Notes: generated by a model from the sequence alone, not told the origin. Shown: positions 1 to 9,736, counted from the first letter of the stretch. The stretch is DNA of 64,000 nucleotides from Acidisoma sp. PAMC 29798 (GCF_030252425.1 NZ_CP126994.1:3219001-3283000); one strand, 5' to 3'. Made by a program: numbers and translations.

Positions 1-51
1 CTGGAATGGCTCGAAGGCAAAACCCTCCCCGGCGTGAAGGCACTCGGCTGA
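1..51 (+). CDS. C-terminal end of an upstream gene (partial)
   Basis: An open frame enters the window at base 1 and ends with TGA at 49-51, giving the last 16 residues LEWLEGKTLPGVKALG. The stop overlaps the ATG of the next gene by one base (TGATG), so the two are translationally coupled. The tail is too short to identify. Because the next gene resembles fumarylpyruvate hydrolase, a zeta-class glutathione transferase (maleylpyruvate isomerase) is a plausible guess from known gentisate-pathway operons, but this is inference only. Confidence 0.45.
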   Translation: MEWLEGKTLPGVKALG

Positions 52-737
52 TGAATTACGTGATCCCTCCGGCCGCCGTCGCGGCCGTGCCTGTGCGCGG
101 TGGCGGTCTGTTCCCCGTGCGACGCATCTTCTGCGTCGGCCGCAATTACGAGGCCCATGCGCGCGAAATGGGGCATGACCCATCGCGGGAACCGCCCTTT
201 TTCTTCACCAAACCGGCCGACACCATTCTGACGGGGGGCGCCGATATGCCTTACCCGTCCGCCACCGAGGAGCTGCATCACGAGGTCGAACTCGTGGTCG
301 CCATCGGCACCGGCGGCCAGGACATCACCGAGGCTGAGGCGCGCACGCACATCTGGGGTTATGCCGCTGGCCTGGACATGACGCGGCGCGATCTCCAGGC
401 CGTGGCCAAGAAGGCCGCGCGGCCGTGGGACATGGCGAAGGGGTTCGACCATTCCGCCCCGATCGGCGACATCGTGCCGGCCAAGGAACTGGGCAAGCTC
501 ACCGACGGGCACATCATCCTCACGGTCAATGGCGAGACCCGGCAGGACGGCGATATCGCCGACATGATCTGGACCGTTCCCGAGATCATCGCCTCCCTGT
601 CGCGCCTGGTGCGGCTGGAGCCCGGTGACCTCATCTTCACCGGCACGCCTGAGGGCGTGGCCGAAGCGAAGCGCGGGGATATGCTTGAAGCGATGATCTC
701 CGGCCTGCCGCCGCTGCGGGTGAGGATCGGCGACTAG
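51..737 (+). CDS. FAH-family hydrolase, fumarylpyruvate hydrolase-like
   Basis: A 228-residue protein of the fumarylacetoacetate hydrolase (FAH) superfamily. I chose the ATG at 51 because it overlaps the preceding stop and gives the usual N-terminus MNYVIPPAAVAAVPV; an upstream ATG at 6 would only add basic sequence read from the previous gene. Seen motifs: CVGRNYEAHAREMG near residue 28, the metal-ligand segment HHEVELV, GLDMTRRDLQ, and DLIFTGTPEGV towards the end. This subgroup, by recall, includes NagK, which splits fumarylpyruvate into fumarate and pyruvate in gentisate breakdown. The coupled upstream gene fits such a two-gene module. Other acylpyruvases of the same fold are possible, so substrate is uncertain. 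Confidence 0.85.
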   Translation: MNYVIPPAAVAAVPVRGGGLFPVRRIFCVGRNYEAHAREMGHDPSREPPFFFTKPADTILTGGADMPYPSATEELHHEVELVVAIGTGGQDITEAEARTHIWGYAAGLDMTRRDLQAVAKKAARPWDMAKGFDHSAPIGDIVPAKELGKLTDGHIILTVNGETRQDGDIADMIWTVPEIIASLSRLVRLEPGDLIFTGTPEGVAEAKRGDMLEAMISGLPPLRVRIGD

Positions 738-745
738 CCCGCTTC

Positions 746-1555
746 ATGACGACCCCGTTTCGTATCGTCACCTGGAACATCAACTCGGTCCGGCTTCGCC
801 AGGTCCTGCTGCGCGATGTCGTGACCGCGCTGGACCCCGACGTGATCTGCTTGCAGGAAACCAAATGCCCGGACGAGCTTTTCCCGCTCGAACTTCCGGC
901 CGTGCTGGGGTTCGAGCATGTCCTGTTCCGGGGCATGAAGGGCTATAACGGCGTCGCCACCTTCTCCAAGCGCCCGATCCTGCGGCATGAGACGACGCAG
1001 GACTGGTGCGGCAAGCAGGATTGCCGCCATCTGGCGGTGGAGGTCGATGCGCCCGGCGGCCCGCTCGTTATCCACAACTTCTATGTCCCGGCCGGCGGCG
1101 ATATCCCCGACCCCGCCGTCAATCCGAAATTCGCCCATAAGCTCGACTTCGTGGCGGCGGCGCGCGATCACTTCGCGCTCACACCGAACCTGAAACGGGC
1201 CGTCCTCGTCGGCGACCTCAATATCGCGCCGCTTGAACATGATGTCTGGAGCCACAAGCAGCTTCTGAAGATCGTGTCCCATACGCCAGTCGAAACCGCG
1301 CTCCATACCCAGTGGCAGAACACCTGCTTCACCGACGGGCTGCGCCATTTCGTGCCGCCGGAAGAGAAGCTCTATACGTGGTGGTCCTATCGCGCCCGCG
1401 ACTGGGAGACGGCGGACAAGGGCCGTCGTCTTGACCACGTCTGGGTCACGCATGATCTCAAGGGCGCGCTCGCGCGGCATACCATCTTCAAGGAAGCGCG
1501 CGGCTGGACCCAGGCGTCCGACCATGTGCCCGTTTGTGTGGAGTTGAACCTATGA
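746..1555 (+). CDS. xthA: Exodeoxyribonuclease III (AP endonuclease)
   Basis: A 269-residue member of the exonuclease III / AP endonuclease family, which nicks DNA at abasic sites and removes 3' blocking groups in base excision repair. The Mg-dependent active-site signatures are all visible: TWNINSVR at residues 9-16, LQETK with the metal-binding Glu38, VGDLNIAP (Asp and Asn) in the middle, and ASDHVPV with the catalytic His near the C-terminus. Length is normal for the family. It starts 8 bases after the FAH gene and its stop overlaps the start of the SDR gene (ATGA), so the three are probably co-transcribed although their functions are unrelated. Confidence 0.96.
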   Translation: MTTPFRIVTWNINSVRLRQVLLRDVVTALDPDVICLQETKCPDELFPLELPAVLGFEHVLFRGMKGYNGVATFSKRPILRHETTQDWCGKQDCRHLAVEVDAPGGPLVIHNFYVPAGGDIPDPAVNPKFAHKLDFVAAARDHFALTPNLKRAVLVGDLNIAPLEHDVWSHKQLLKIVSHTPVETALHTQWQNTCFTDGLRHFVPPEEKLYTWWSYRARDWETADKGRRLDHVWVTHDLKGALARHTIFKEARGWTQASDHVPVCVELNL

Positions 1556-2295
1556 CGCGCATTTCCTTGGTGACCGGTGCGGGCAGCGGTGTCGGCCGCG
1601 CCGCCGCACTCGCTCTTTTGGGCGCAGGCGACACGGTCTATCTGACCGGCCGACGCATTGAGGCTCTGGAGGAAACCGCCGCCGAAGCGACATCGGGCGA
1701 GGCTGTTGTTCATGGCGCCGATGTCACCGATCCCGCGAGTGTCGCGGCGCTGTTTGCCGCCATCCAGTCCCGCCACGGACGGCTGGACGTTCTGTTCAAC
1801 AACGCGGGCGCCGCCGCGCCGTCGACGAATTTCGGCGATCTGACCTGGGAGCAGTGGCGATCCATGCTCGCCGTCAATCTCGACGGCATGTTCCTCTGCG
1901 CCAGCGCCGCCTTCCGCATGATGCGCGATCAGACGCCGCAGGGCGGTCGGATCATCAACAACGGCTCCATTTCTGCGCATGCCCCACGGCCGGGGTCCGC
2001 GCCCTATACCTCCAGCAAGCATGCCGTCACCGGTCTCACCAAGTCGATCTCCCTGGATGGCCGCGCTTACGGCATCGCCTGCGGGCAAATCGATATCGGC
2101 AATGCCGCCACGCCGATGACGATGCGCATGGCGGGCGGGGTGCCCCAGGCCGATGGCCGTATGGCGCCCGAGCCGCGCATGGACGTGGCCGATGTCGGCC
2201 GCAGCGTCTTGTTCATGGCCGGGATGCCGCCGGACGCCAACGTCCAGTTCATCACGGTCATGGCGACCGCCATGCCCTTCATCGGGCGGGGCTGA
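1552..2295 (+). CDS. Short-chain dehydrogenase/reductase (SDR)
   Basis: A 247-residue classical SDR. The ATG at 1552 overlaps the xthA stop in an ATGA quartet and gives [15 protein letters not shown]; an in-frame ATG 18 bases upstream is less likely. The TGxxxGxG cofactor loop is at residues 8-15, NNAG is present, and the catalytic Ser (NNGSISA) and YTSSKHA (Tyr-x-x-x-Lys) are intact, so it should be an active NAD(P)-dependent oxidoreductase. Substrate cannot be read from the sequence. Its 3' end overlaps the convergent TPR glycosyltransferase gene by 17 bases. Confidence 0.9.
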   Translation: MTRISLVTGAGSGVGRAAALALLGAGDTVYLTGRRIEALEETAAEATSGEAVVHGADVTDPASVAALFAAIQSRHGRLDVLFNNAGAAAPSTNFGDLTWEQWRSMLAVNLDGMFLCASAAFRMMRDQTPQGGRIINNGSISAHAPRPGSAPYTSSKHAVTGLTKSISLDGRAYGIACGQIDIGNAATPMTMRMAGGVPQADGRMAPEPRMDVADVGRSVLFMAGMPPDANVQFITVMATAMPFIGRG

Positions 2296-3712
2296 ACGAC
2301 CCTAACGCGTTCACGATCTCGGCCAGCGGCTCATCCCACCGCGCCGGCGCGACCTGGCGGAAGAGACGCAGGGACGGGTACCAAGGCGAGTCTGGCCGCT
2401 GGCGAAACCAACGCCAATCGGCGGCATAGGGCAACAGCACCCACGCGTGCCGACCCATCGCGCCCGCCAGGTGCGCGACGGAGGTATCCACCGTCACGAT
2501 CAGGTCCAGCGCCGCAATCGCGGCCACAGTATCCTCGTAATCGGCGATCTCCGGCGCCGCGTCGATCAGCCGGCCCGACCCGGCAAAGGCTGCGGCCTCG
2601 GCCGCCATCTCGCCCTTCTGCAAGCTGACCAGCGTCACACCGGGCACCGCTGCGAGCGGCGCCAAAGTCGTCAGGCGGATCGAGCGGTTGCGGTCGTTAC
2701 GGTGGGTCGGGCGACCGGCCCAGACGATGCCGATGCCCAGATCACCTGCCCGCGCCGCCAAATCCAACCGGGTGCGCCACAAGGCTGCACGGTCCGTATC
2801 GGGCGCGATGCGCAAGACCGGCGGGATGGTATCCGGTCGCGTGCCATGCAGGCGAGGGAGCCCTGAGAGCGGGCAATAGGCGGCGAAGGCCGGGCACTCG
2901 CTCCAGTTCATGACGATCGGCAGATCAGGGAACAGCCGCCGCATGAGCGGTGCCATTTCGGTGCTGGTCGCGAGGACGGTCGGCTGTCCTTTGGAGAGCA
3001 CCCAGGGGATATAGCGGCAGAATTGGATGACATCCCCGAAGCCCTGGTCGCCGATCAGCAGCAGGGTGCCCTGCCCCAGAGTGCCGCCGCCCCATTGCTG
3101 AATGCCCTGCTGCAAAACTGCCGGCATGAGCGGCGGGACACCGGGCAGCCGGAAGCGCCATTCATACTCCTCCCAGCCTTCGGCATAATCGCCCCGCGCA
3201 AGCTGCGCCTCGGCGACAGCGAAATGCGCGCCGGCCATGTCCGGCCGCAGGCTAATCGCCCGCCGCGCACAGGTAAGCGCTGCCTCGACCTCACCCCGTT
3301 CCTGATGGATGACGGCCTGATTGTGCAGGATGGTGGGGTCGCTGGGCTGCAGGGCGACGGCCCGCCGTGCGGCGGCCAGGGCATCGTCCAACCGGCCGAC
3401 GACGCGATACATTTCACTGATATTGCGCAGGTAGAGGGCGTTGCTGGGCTCGCGGATGATGGCTTGCTCGACGAGTTCCACCGCCTGCACGCGGCGATCA
3501 CGCCGAAACGCCACGATCCCGGCCAGATGCAGGACGCGGGGTTCCTGTGGCAAGGCACGCAGCAGATGGGCGGTCAGCGGCTCCGCCTCATCGAGCCGAC
3601 CAGCCTCCTCCGCCCGCGTGGCGATTGCGAGCATGAGGCTAGCCGGCATCGGCACCATGGCGGGCTGCGGCGCGGGGGACACGGCTGGCTGCACGTCGTC
3701 AGGAGGGAGCAT
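2279..3712 (-). CDS. TPR-repeat protein with glycosyltransferase-like C-terminal domain
   Basis: A 477-residue protein with two parts. Residues about 25-200 are tetratricopeptide repeats (for example [20 protein letters not shown] and the following repeat). The C-terminal half has the look of glycosyltransferase family 9/41-like domains: [34 protein letters not shown] and the nucleotide-binding-type segment [13 protein letters not shown], then [10 protein letters not shown]. Such fusions are common in alphaproteobacteria and are thought to glycosylate proteins or cell-surface glycans, but acceptor and sugar are unknown. It lies downstream of secDF on the same strand, separated by a long perfect hairpin, so it is probably a separate transcript. 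Confidence 0.8.
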   Translation of the reverse strand: MLPPDDVQPAVSPAPQPAMVPMPASLMLAIATRAEEAGRLDEAEPLTAHLLRALPQEPRVLHLAGIVAFRRDRRVQAVELVEQAIIREPSNALYLRNISEMYRVVGRLDDALAAARRAVALQPSDPTILHNQAVIHQERGEVEAALTCARRAISLRPDMAGAHFAVAEAQLARGDYAEGWEEYEWRFRLPGVPPLMPAVLQQGIQQWGGGTLGQGTLLLIGDQGFGDVIQFCRYIPWVLSKGQPTVLATSTEMAPLMRRLFPDLPIVMNWSECPAFAAYCPLSGLPRLHGTRPDTIPPVLRIAPDTDRAALWRTRLDLAARAGDLGIGIVWAGRPTHRNDRNRSIRLTTLAPLAAVPGVTLVSLQKGEMAAEAAAFAGSGRLIDAAPEIADYEDTVAAIAALDLIVTVDTSVAHLAGAMGRHAWVLLPYAADWRWFRQRPDSPWYPSLRLFRQVAPARWDEPLAEIVNALGSFSPAR

Positions 3713-3734
3713 GGTTTCGACTGGCCAGTCCTGA

Positions 3735-3805
3735 TGGTGGATGCGCTGCGCTTTTCCACCCTACACCGCAACGTCGTAGGGTGGAAAAGCGCAGCGCATC
3801 CACCA
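3735..3805. repeat. Palindromic intergenic element, copy A (perfect 30-bp stem)
   Basis: Two perfectly complementary 30-base arms (3735-3764 and 3776-3805) flank an 11-base loop. Arm core is GGATGCGCTGCGCTTTTCC. It sits between the secF stop and the start of the TPR glycosyltransferase gene, so it could end secDF transcription. Three further relatives occur in this window at 9737, 26580 and 29755. Confidence 0.92.
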
Positions 3806-3814
3806 AACTGCGTC

Positions 3815-4789
3815 TTACCGCACGCGGGCCTGCACTTTCTTGGCGTTCTCGGGCTTGGGCGCCTGCGTATCCCGCCGCAGGCGATGCTCGCCCAACAGCA
3901 GCAAGATCGGCGCCGCGATGAAGATCGAGGACGACGTGCCGACGACGATGCCGAACAGCATGACGATGGCGAAGCCGGAAATGGATGAGCCGCCGAAAAT
4001 CGCCAGCGGCAAGGCCGCCAGGAAGACCGTCATCGACGTGCCCAGCGTCCGGTTCAGTGTTTCGTTGATCGACTGGTCGATCAATTGCCGCAACGGCATG
4101 GTTTTATATTTGCGCAGGTTTTCCCGCATCCGGTCATACACCACGACCTTGTCGTTCGTGGAGTAGCCGAGAATGGTCAGGATCGCCGCAACCATGACCA
4201 GGTCGAACTGAATGCGCGTGATGACCAGGAAGCCGATGGTCTTGGTCACGTCGAGGATCAGCGTGACCACGGCACCGACCGCGAACTGCCATTCGAAGCG
4301 GAACCAAATGTAGATCAGGATCATCAGCAGGCTGAGGCCCAGGGCGAGCAACCCTTGCCGAAACAGCTCGGCCGAGACGGAGGCGCCGACGGCGCTGGTG
4401 CTCAGCACGGTATTACCGGGGGCGACCTGATCCAGCGCCGCATGCACCCGCGCCACCGCCTGATCGGTCGCGGCGGCATTGGCGCGGCTTTCCAAGCGGA
4501 TCATCAGCTGGTTATGGCCGCCGACACTCTGGAGACCGGCGTCGGGCAGGGCATGAGCCGTCAGTGCTGCCCGTAGCTTGGCGAAATCGGGCGGTTGCGG
4601 CGTGCGTGCTTCCATGACCACGCCGCCCTTGAAGTCGATCCCCAGGCGCAGGCCCGGATAGAAGAACAGCCCAAGGGAGGCAAGGGATAGCACCGCCGAA
4701 ACGATCAGTCCGGCGAAGCGGCCGTTCATGAAGCGGATGGTGGTGCCATCTGGCACCATGCGGAACAGCGGTTTGTAGAAGAAGCGCAT
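3815..4789 (-). CDS. secF: Protein translocase subunit SecF
   Basis: A 324-residue inner-membrane subunit of the SecDF proton-driven motor that assists protein export through SecYEG. After the first transmembrane segment the family motif LGIDFKGGVVMEAR is seen at about residues 49-62, followed by a short periplasmic domain and five further hydrophobic segments with the typical Sec/RND features (ILTILGYSTNDKVVVYDRMR and the ETLNRT segment). It starts 10 bases after the end of secD, as in the common secD-secF pair. Length is normal. Confidence 0.97.
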   Translation of the reverse strand: MRFFYKPLFRMVPDGTTIRFMNGRFAGLIVSAVLSLASLGLFFYPGLRLGIDFKGGVVMEARTPQPPDFAKLRAALTAHALPDAGLQSVGGHNQLMIRLESRANAAATDQAVARVHAALDQVAPGNTVLSTSAVGASVSAELFRQGLLALGLSLLMILIYIWFRFEWQFAVGAVVTLILDVTKTIGFLVITRIQFDLVMVAAILTILGYSTNDKVVVYDRMRENLRKYKTMPLRQLIDQSINETLNRTLGTSMTVFLAALPLAIFGGSSISGFAIVMLFGIVVGTSSSIFIAAPILLLLGEHRLRRDTQAPKPENAKKVQARVR

Positions 4790-4799
4790 CGGGCCTGTC

Positions 4800-6377
4800 C
4801 TAAACCGGAAGGGCGGCAGGCCGCCGCGCGATATACCACCGCGAGGTCAGCAGGCGCGCCAGCACGGTGGCGGTGAAGAGCGTCGTGATGATACCGACCG
4901 TGATGGTCACGGCGAAGCCGCGCACCGGGCCGGAGCCGAAGATGAACAGCATGACGTGGGCCAGCAGCGCCGTCACGTTGCTGTCGATGATGGTGCCGTA
5001 AGCGCGCTTGTAGCCCGCTTCCAACGCCGCCAGCGGGGTGCGGCCGTTGCGGACCTCTTCCCGCACGCGCTCGTTGATCAGGATATTCGCGTCCACCGCC
5101 ATGCCGAGGGTCAGCAGGATGCCCGCCATGCCCGGCAGCGTCAGTGTCGCGCCGATCAGCGACAGGATACCCATCATCATGATCAGGTTGGCGATCAGGG
5201 CGATGTTCGCGAACCAGCCAAACAGCCCGTAAAAGGCCGCCATGAAGAAGATGACCAAGACGAAGCCGACGGCCAGGGAATAGGCGCCGGCGCGGATGGA
5301 ATCGGCGCCCAATTCCGGCCCGACGCTCTGTTCCTCGATCACCGTCAGTGGCGCCGGCAAGGCGCCGGCGCGCAGCAGCAAAGCAAGATCGGTCGCCGCT
5401 TGCGCATTCGCGCTGCCGCTGATCTGCGCCCGGCCGCCGGTGATGGCTTCGCGGATCACGGGGTCGCTGATGACTTCGTTATCGAGCACGATGGCGAAGG
5501 GATGGCCGACATTGGCGCTGGTGACATCAGAGAATTGCCGCGCGCCGAGACTGTCGAATTCGATATTGACGACCCAGCCGCCATTCTGCGGGTCCTGGCC
5601 GGCCTGAGCATTGGTCAGATTGGCGCCGTCCACCATCACGGATTGCTGGATCGCGACCTTCTTGGCGGGATTTTCCTGAAGGGGCAGGAAGGCATCGCCG
5701 ATCGGCACCGGCCCGCCCGCATTGGCGTCCACCGACTCATCGACCAGGTGGAAGGTCATATGGGCGGTCTCGCCCAGCAGCGTCTTTATGCGCTGCGGGT
5801 CCGAAATGCCTGGAAGCTGAACCATGATGCGGTCCTGGCCCTGGCGCGCGATCTGCGGATCGACGATGCCGGTGCTGTCGATACGGCGACGCACGATCTC
5901 GATCGACTGGGTGACGGCGGCGCTGGCCCGCGCGGCCAAAGCCGGCTGCGACAGCGTCAGGATCAGATTGGTGCCGTCTCCGCTCGCGTCGAAATCGGGC
6001 AGCGTCGCGGGGCCGTTCGACGGGGTCAGCAGGTCACTCAGAGCCGAGATCGCGGCGGCCCGCTGGCCGGGGTCGAGCAATTGGACCAGAACCCGGTTGC
6101 CGGCCTGATCCGCAGACAGGCGCGTATAGCCGATATTGGTCCGCCGGAAATCCTGCCGCACCTGATCGACGGTGCTGCCCAGCTTCTCCTTCGCGACCGC
6201 CGCCATATCGACTTGCATGAGCAGATAGCTGCCGCCACGCAGATCGAGGCCGAGGTGGATCTGACGCCACGGCATCCAGGCGTTCGGTGCGGGCCAGAAA
6301 TTGGGAAGGCACAACAGCGCACCGAGCAGGCAGGCCCCGAGTATCGCGGCAGCCTTGAGGCGGCTGAAATAGAGCAT
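4800..6377 (-). CDS. secD: Protein translocase subunit SecD
   Basis: A 525-residue SecD, the larger subunit of the SecDF export motor. An N-terminal transmembrane segment is followed by LGLDLRGGSYLLMQ (residues 42-55), the P1 periplasmic region including RRRIDSTGIVDPQIARQG, and a C-terminal six-helix RND-type membrane domain with LTLPGMAGILLTLGMAVD and NILINERVREE. yajC, which often precedes secD, is not adjacent: the upstream neighbour is a divergent oxidoreductase gene and the 179-base gap is too short for it. The gap should carry the promoter for both divergent genes. Confidence 0.97.
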   Translation of the reverse strand: MLYFSRLKAAAILGACLLGALLCLPNFWPAPNAWMPWRQIHLGLDLRGGSYLLMQVDMAAVAKEKLGSTVDQVRQDFRRTNIGYTRLSADQAGNRVLVQLLDPGQRAAAISALSDLLTPSNGPATLPDFDASGDGTNLILTLSQPALAARASAAVTQSIEIVRRRIDSTGIVDPQIARQGQDRIMVQLPGISDPQRIKTLLGETAHMTFHLVDESVDANAGGPVPIGDAFLPLQENPAKKVAIQQSVMVDGANLTNAQAGQDPQNGGWVVNIEFDSLGARQFSDVTSANVGHPFAIVLDNEVISDPVIREAITGGRAQISGSANAQAATDLALLLRAGALPAPLTVIEEQSVGPELGADSIRAGAYSLAVGFVLVIFFMAAFYGLFGWFANIALIANLIMMMGILSLIGATLTLPGMAGILLTLGMAVDANILINERVREEVRNGRTPLAALEAGYKRAYGTIIDSNVTALLAHVMLFIFGSGPVRGFAVTITVGIITTLFTATVLARLLTSRWYIARRPAALPV

Positions 6378-6556
6378 GGTGGCGGACGGCCTCGTGTGTT
6401 GGCAGTTTGGCGCGGAGGTATGGCGGCCACCACGAGGCGTGGCAAGTGGCGGTGGTCTTTACATCCGTTCATCAATGACGACCGCGTGTTGACGGGCCGC
6501 CCCCACCTGCTAACCCTGCCGCCGCACGTCGCACACACAACCCTGGCAGAAGCCGC

Positions 6557-7564
6557 ATGGACATCGTCAAGCTTGGAATAGCCGGAGTCGGCCATTTCGG
6601 GCGCTTTCACGCCTTGAAGGCCGCCGCCTCGCCCCGGGCGCAGCTCGTCGGCGTCTATGATCTCGACCCTGAGCGGGCCCGCACGGTGGGGTGGGAGGCC
6701 GGCGCCGCGCCGATGCCGCTGGAAGAGCTGATCGCGGCGTCGGACGCCATCGTAGTGGCCACCCCGGCGGAGGCGCATCATGACGTGGCCATGGCCGCGA
6801 TGCGGGCCGGCCGCCACGTGCTGATCGAAAAGCCGATCGCCTCTACACTCGCCGAGGCGGATGCCCTGGCGGCGATGGCACTCGACCAGGATCTGGTCCT
6901 GCAAGTCGGTCATCTGGAGCGGTTTTCGGCCGCCCATGGCGCCGTCACCGCCCGAATGGGCAAGCCGCTCTATATCGAGGCGGTGCGCGTGGCGCCGTTC
7001 AAGCTGCGCGGCACGGATGTGTCGGTCATTCTCGACCTCATGATCCATGACCTCGACCTGGTGCTGGCCTTGGTCGATGCGCCGATCGAAAGCGTGGACG
7101 CAGTGGGCGCCATCGTATCGAGCGCGCATGAGGATATTGCCAATGCCCGCGTGCGCTTCACCAATGGCTGCGTGGCCACCATCACGGCCAGCCGGATATC
7201 GCTCAAGACCGAGCGGCGTATGCGCATCTTCGCTCAAAGTGGTTATTTGGCCGTCGACTTTGCCAACCGGAAGCTGACCGCCATCACGCGCGGCGACAGC
7301 GGTGGCATGCCGCTGCCGGGTATGCCGGAGTTCCGGCTTGAGGAGATCTCCTGGCAGGATCATGACGCCTTGGCCGCCGAGCACGCGGCTTTCTTCGCCT
7401 CGATCCTGGATGGCGCGCCTGTGCTGGTCGATGCGCCGGCCGGCCGCCGCGCGCTGGATGCGGCGCTCGCCGTGGGCGCATCGATGGAACGCTCACACGC
7501 TTTGGTGCGGGCGTCCGGCCTTCTCAGCGAGCAAATTGAGAACGGCGGCGGCAGCCGCGTCTGA
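6557..7564 (+). CDS. Gfo/Idh/MocA-family oxidoreductase
   Basis: A 335-residue NAD(P)-dependent oxidoreductase of the glucose-fructose oxidoreductase family. The Rossmann glycine motif GVGHFG is at residues 10-15 and the family EKP motif (IEKPIA) is at 91-93; the HDLDLVL segment supplies the usual His/Asp active-site region. It points toward lpxB and the two genes overlap tail to tail by 72 bases. Known family members beside lipid A genes include GnnA, which oxidises the 3-OH of UDP-GlcNAc for amide-linked lipid A; that would need a GnnB aminotransferase, not present in this window. So a lipid A role is a context-based hypothesis only. Confidence 0.88.
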   Translation: MDIVKLGIAGVGHFGRFHALKAAASPRAQLVGVYDLDPERARTVGWEAGAAPMPLEELIAASDAIVVATPAEAHHDVAMAAMRAGRHVLIEKPIASTLAEADALAAMALDQDLVLQVGHLERFSAAHGAVTARMGKPLYIEAVRVAPFKLRGTDVSVILDLMIHDLDLVLALVDAPIESVDAVGAIVSSAHEDIANARVRFTNGCVATITASRISLKTERRMRIFAQSGYLAVDFANRKLTAITRGDSGGMPLPGMPEFRLEEISWQDHDALAAEHAAFFASILDGAPVLVDAPAGRRALDAALAVGASMERSHALVRASGLLSEQIENGGGSRV

Positions 7565-8668
7565 CGGCAGGCCCGACGCCGGCCGCAGACTGTCCATCAC
7601 CGCCGCGAAGGCCGACCTCTGCGCGGCGGCGGCATCCGGTCGCTCGATGAGCTGAGACACTTCCATTGCCAGCCGCTCCGGCGTGCAGGTCCACTGAATG
7701 AGTTCGGGCACAACCTCCCGCCCCGCCAGCAGATTGACCATGGCGGCATATCGGACGCGGACCACGCGCTTGACGATCGCCGCCGTGATCGGATTGACCT
7801 TATAGGCCACCACCATCGGCAGGCCGGCGAGGGCCAGTTCCAGCGTCGATGTGCCCGATTTCGTCAAGGCTACCGTGGCGGCGGCGAAGGCATCATGCTT
7901 GCCCGCGACATCCGTCACCAGGATCGGCTTGCGCGGCCAACCGCTGGCGGCCTCCGTCACCCGCGCCGCGACCGAGGCCGCGACAGGCATGATCGGCACG
8001 ATCGTCGGGAAGCGCGCCTCCAAAAGCCGCAAGGCCTCCGCGAAGATCGGCAGCAGGCGCGCAATTTCGGTGACGCGGCTTCCCGGCATCAGGATCACCG
8101 GCAGGCTGTCGGGCGCGAGATCATGCATGGCGCGAAACCGCGCGGCATCGCCGGTATCGGCGCCCGATTCGAGCACCGGATGACCAACGAACTCCGCGGC
8201 CAGCCCGTGCCCCGCGTAAAAGGCAACCTCGAATGGCAGCAGGCACAGCAGCCGGTCCCATAGGCCGGGGTATTTGCGCACCCGCTTCTCTCGCCAGGCC
8301 CAGGCCTGTGGCGCCACGTAATGCGCGCGCGGCAAGCCCAGCGGCGCAATCCGGCGGAGCAGGCGCAGCGCGAAGCCGGGGCTATCGATCGTCACAACCA
8401 CATCCGGGCGGCGGGCGGTAATATCCGCCACCGTCTCGGCCATGCGGCGCTGCAGCTTCGGGATGCGCGGCAGCACTTCGGCGAGGCCCATGAGGGCGAG
8501 GTCGTGCATCGGGAACAGGCTGTCGAGCCCCTCCTCCGCCATGCGCGCACCGCCGATGCCGGCGAAGGTCAGCCCCGCCTGCTGGCGTCGCATTGCGCGC
8601 ATGAGCCGGGCGCCGAGGACGTCTCCGCTCGCTTCGCCGGCGACGATATAGATGAGGGCATCGGTCAT
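7493..8668 (-). CDS. lpxB: Lipid-A-disaccharide synthase
   Basis: A 391-residue family 19 glycosyltransferase that joins UDP-2,3-diacyl-GlcN with lipid X to form the lipid A disaccharide at the inner membrane. Seen signatures: IVAGEASGDVLGARLM at residues 8-23, DSPGFALRLLRR, VAPQAWAWREKR, ILMPGSRVTEIARLLP, and TKSGTSTLELALAGLPMVVAYK near the end. The start overlaps the stop of the upstream GNAT gene by four bases. The last 72 bases overlap the convergent Gfo/Idh gene, which constrains both C-termini. Confidence 0.97.
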   Translation of the reverse strand: MTDALIYIVAGEASGDVLGARLMRAMRRQQAGLTFAGIGGARMAEEGLDSLFPMHDLALMGLAEVLPRIPKLQRRMAETVADITARRPDVVVTIDSPGFALRLLRRIAPLGLPRAHYVAPQAWAWREKRVRKYPGLWDRLLCLLPFEVAFYAGHGLAAEFVGHPVLESGADTGDAARFRAMHDLAPDSLPVILMPGSRVTEIARLLPIFAEALRLLEARFPTIVPIMPVAASVAARVTEAASGWPRKPILVTDVAGKHDAFAAATVALTKSGTSTLELALAGLPMVVAYKVNPITAAIVKRVVRVRYAAMVNLLAGREVVPELIQWTCTPERLAMEVSQLIERPDAAAAQRSAFAAVMDSLRPASGLPSDAAAAAVLNLLAEKAGRPHQSV

Positions 8669-9708
8669 ACCAGCGGCTTTTCCATGAAGAGGCTAAGCGG
8701 ATCCGGGCTGTAGCCCCCGAAAGGACCTCGCTGGACATAGCCGGCGCTTTCATACAACCGCAGCGCTTCGGGCTGTCGAATGCCCGTTTCCAACCGGATC
8801 ACGGTCAGCCCGAGGCTGACGGCCTGAGCCTCGATAGCGGCGAGTAATCGACGGCCGATCTTGAAGCCGCGCGTCGCGGGATCAACAAAGAGGCTCTTCA
8901 ATTCGCCTGTTCCGTCTTGATTGGTCACGAGTGCAGCGCATCCGACGGCGACGGTCCTACGACGGGCGACCACGAACCAAACCTCAGACTTAGCAAGCGC
9001 TTCCACACCCAGATGATGGTTGCTCTCAGCGGGATAGAGCGAGTCGGAATAGGCCCATGCCTGCTCCAGAAGAGGACGCATATCTGGCTGGCCCGGAGCC
9101 TCCCGCGCGATCGTGACGATATCGGTCGGGCTCTTCAGCCAGAAGGCGAGCCGGTGGGGCGTCTCCTCCGTGTCCCCCACATCCGTCCAGCGCATTTCGC
9201 AACTGAGTTCCGGATGCGGCGTGTAACCGCGTTTGCGCCAGAACGCGTCGAGCGGCATGGCGCCGGCCGGGCGTGCGGGATGATCGGCCGGCCGTTGCAC
9301 GGCGCAGAAGGTGGTGATGTCGCAGGTCGAGACCCGGCGGACATGGGCCTCTCGCTCCTCGAAGAAACGGACACCGATGCCGGTGCCACGATACCGCGCC
9401 AGCAGGATCGACTCGCCGAAATAGAAGATGCGGTCGATGTCCCAGCCATTGGCCCGGAACGGAGCCTGCACATTGGCGGTTTCATCCGCCATCGGCAGGC
9501 AAGTCGAGGCACCGACAACCGTGTCCCCATCCAATGCGAGCACAACGCCCGCGTGGGTGCTGTCGACATAGGTCTGGAGGTAGGTTTCCTCGTGGCGTAC
9601 GTCGCCGTCATAGAGGTAGGGCCAGTCGCGGAACACCGTGATGCGCAGCCGCGCGATCGCGGGAATATAGGGGCGCAGCGCAGCGCCCGAGACGGTCATG
9701 ATGAGCAT
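8665..9708 (-). CDS. Tandem-GNAT fusion acetyltransferase
   Basis: A 347-residue protein built of two GNAT N-acetyltransferase domains. Residues about 1-185 form the first, with the acetyl-CoA loop segment ILLARYRGTGIGVRFFEERE; residues about 195-347 form the second, with LKSLFVDPATRGFKIGRRLL and the LYESAGYVQRGPF strand typical of small standalone GNAT enzymes. Each half has the length of a complete single-domain protein, so this looks like a fusion of two genes. Substrates are unknown. It overlaps lpxB by four bases (ATGA) and precedes it, so it is likely co-transcribed with lipid A synthesis, though no functional link is evident. Confidence 0.85.
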   Translation of the reverse strand: MLIMTVSGAALRPYIPAIARLRITVFRDWPYLYDGDVRHEETYLQTYVDSTHAGVVLALDGDTVVGASTCLPMADETANVQAPFRANGWDIDRIFYFGESILLARYRGTGIGVRFFEEREAHVRRVSTCDITTFCAVQRPADHPARPAGAMPLDAFWRKRGYTPHPELSCEMRWTDVGDTEETPHRLAFWLKSPTDIVTIAREAPGQPDMRPLLEQAWAYSDSLYPAESNHHLGVEALAKSEVWFVVARRRTVAVGCAALVTNQDGTGELKSLFVDPATRGFKIGRRLLAAIEAQAVSLGLTVIRLETGIRQPEALRLYESAGYVQRGPFGGYSPDPLSLFMEKPLV

Positions 9709-9736
9709 GGGGAGTGTCTAAGGCACATGCGTTGAT

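Noticed and set aside
3735-3805. Palindromic repeats as a CRISPR array
   Set aside because: Copies are kilobases apart, without regular spacers or cas genes.
4956-6581. 541-codon open frame antisense to secD
   Set aside because: Antisense shadow; secD on the other strand is unmistakable.
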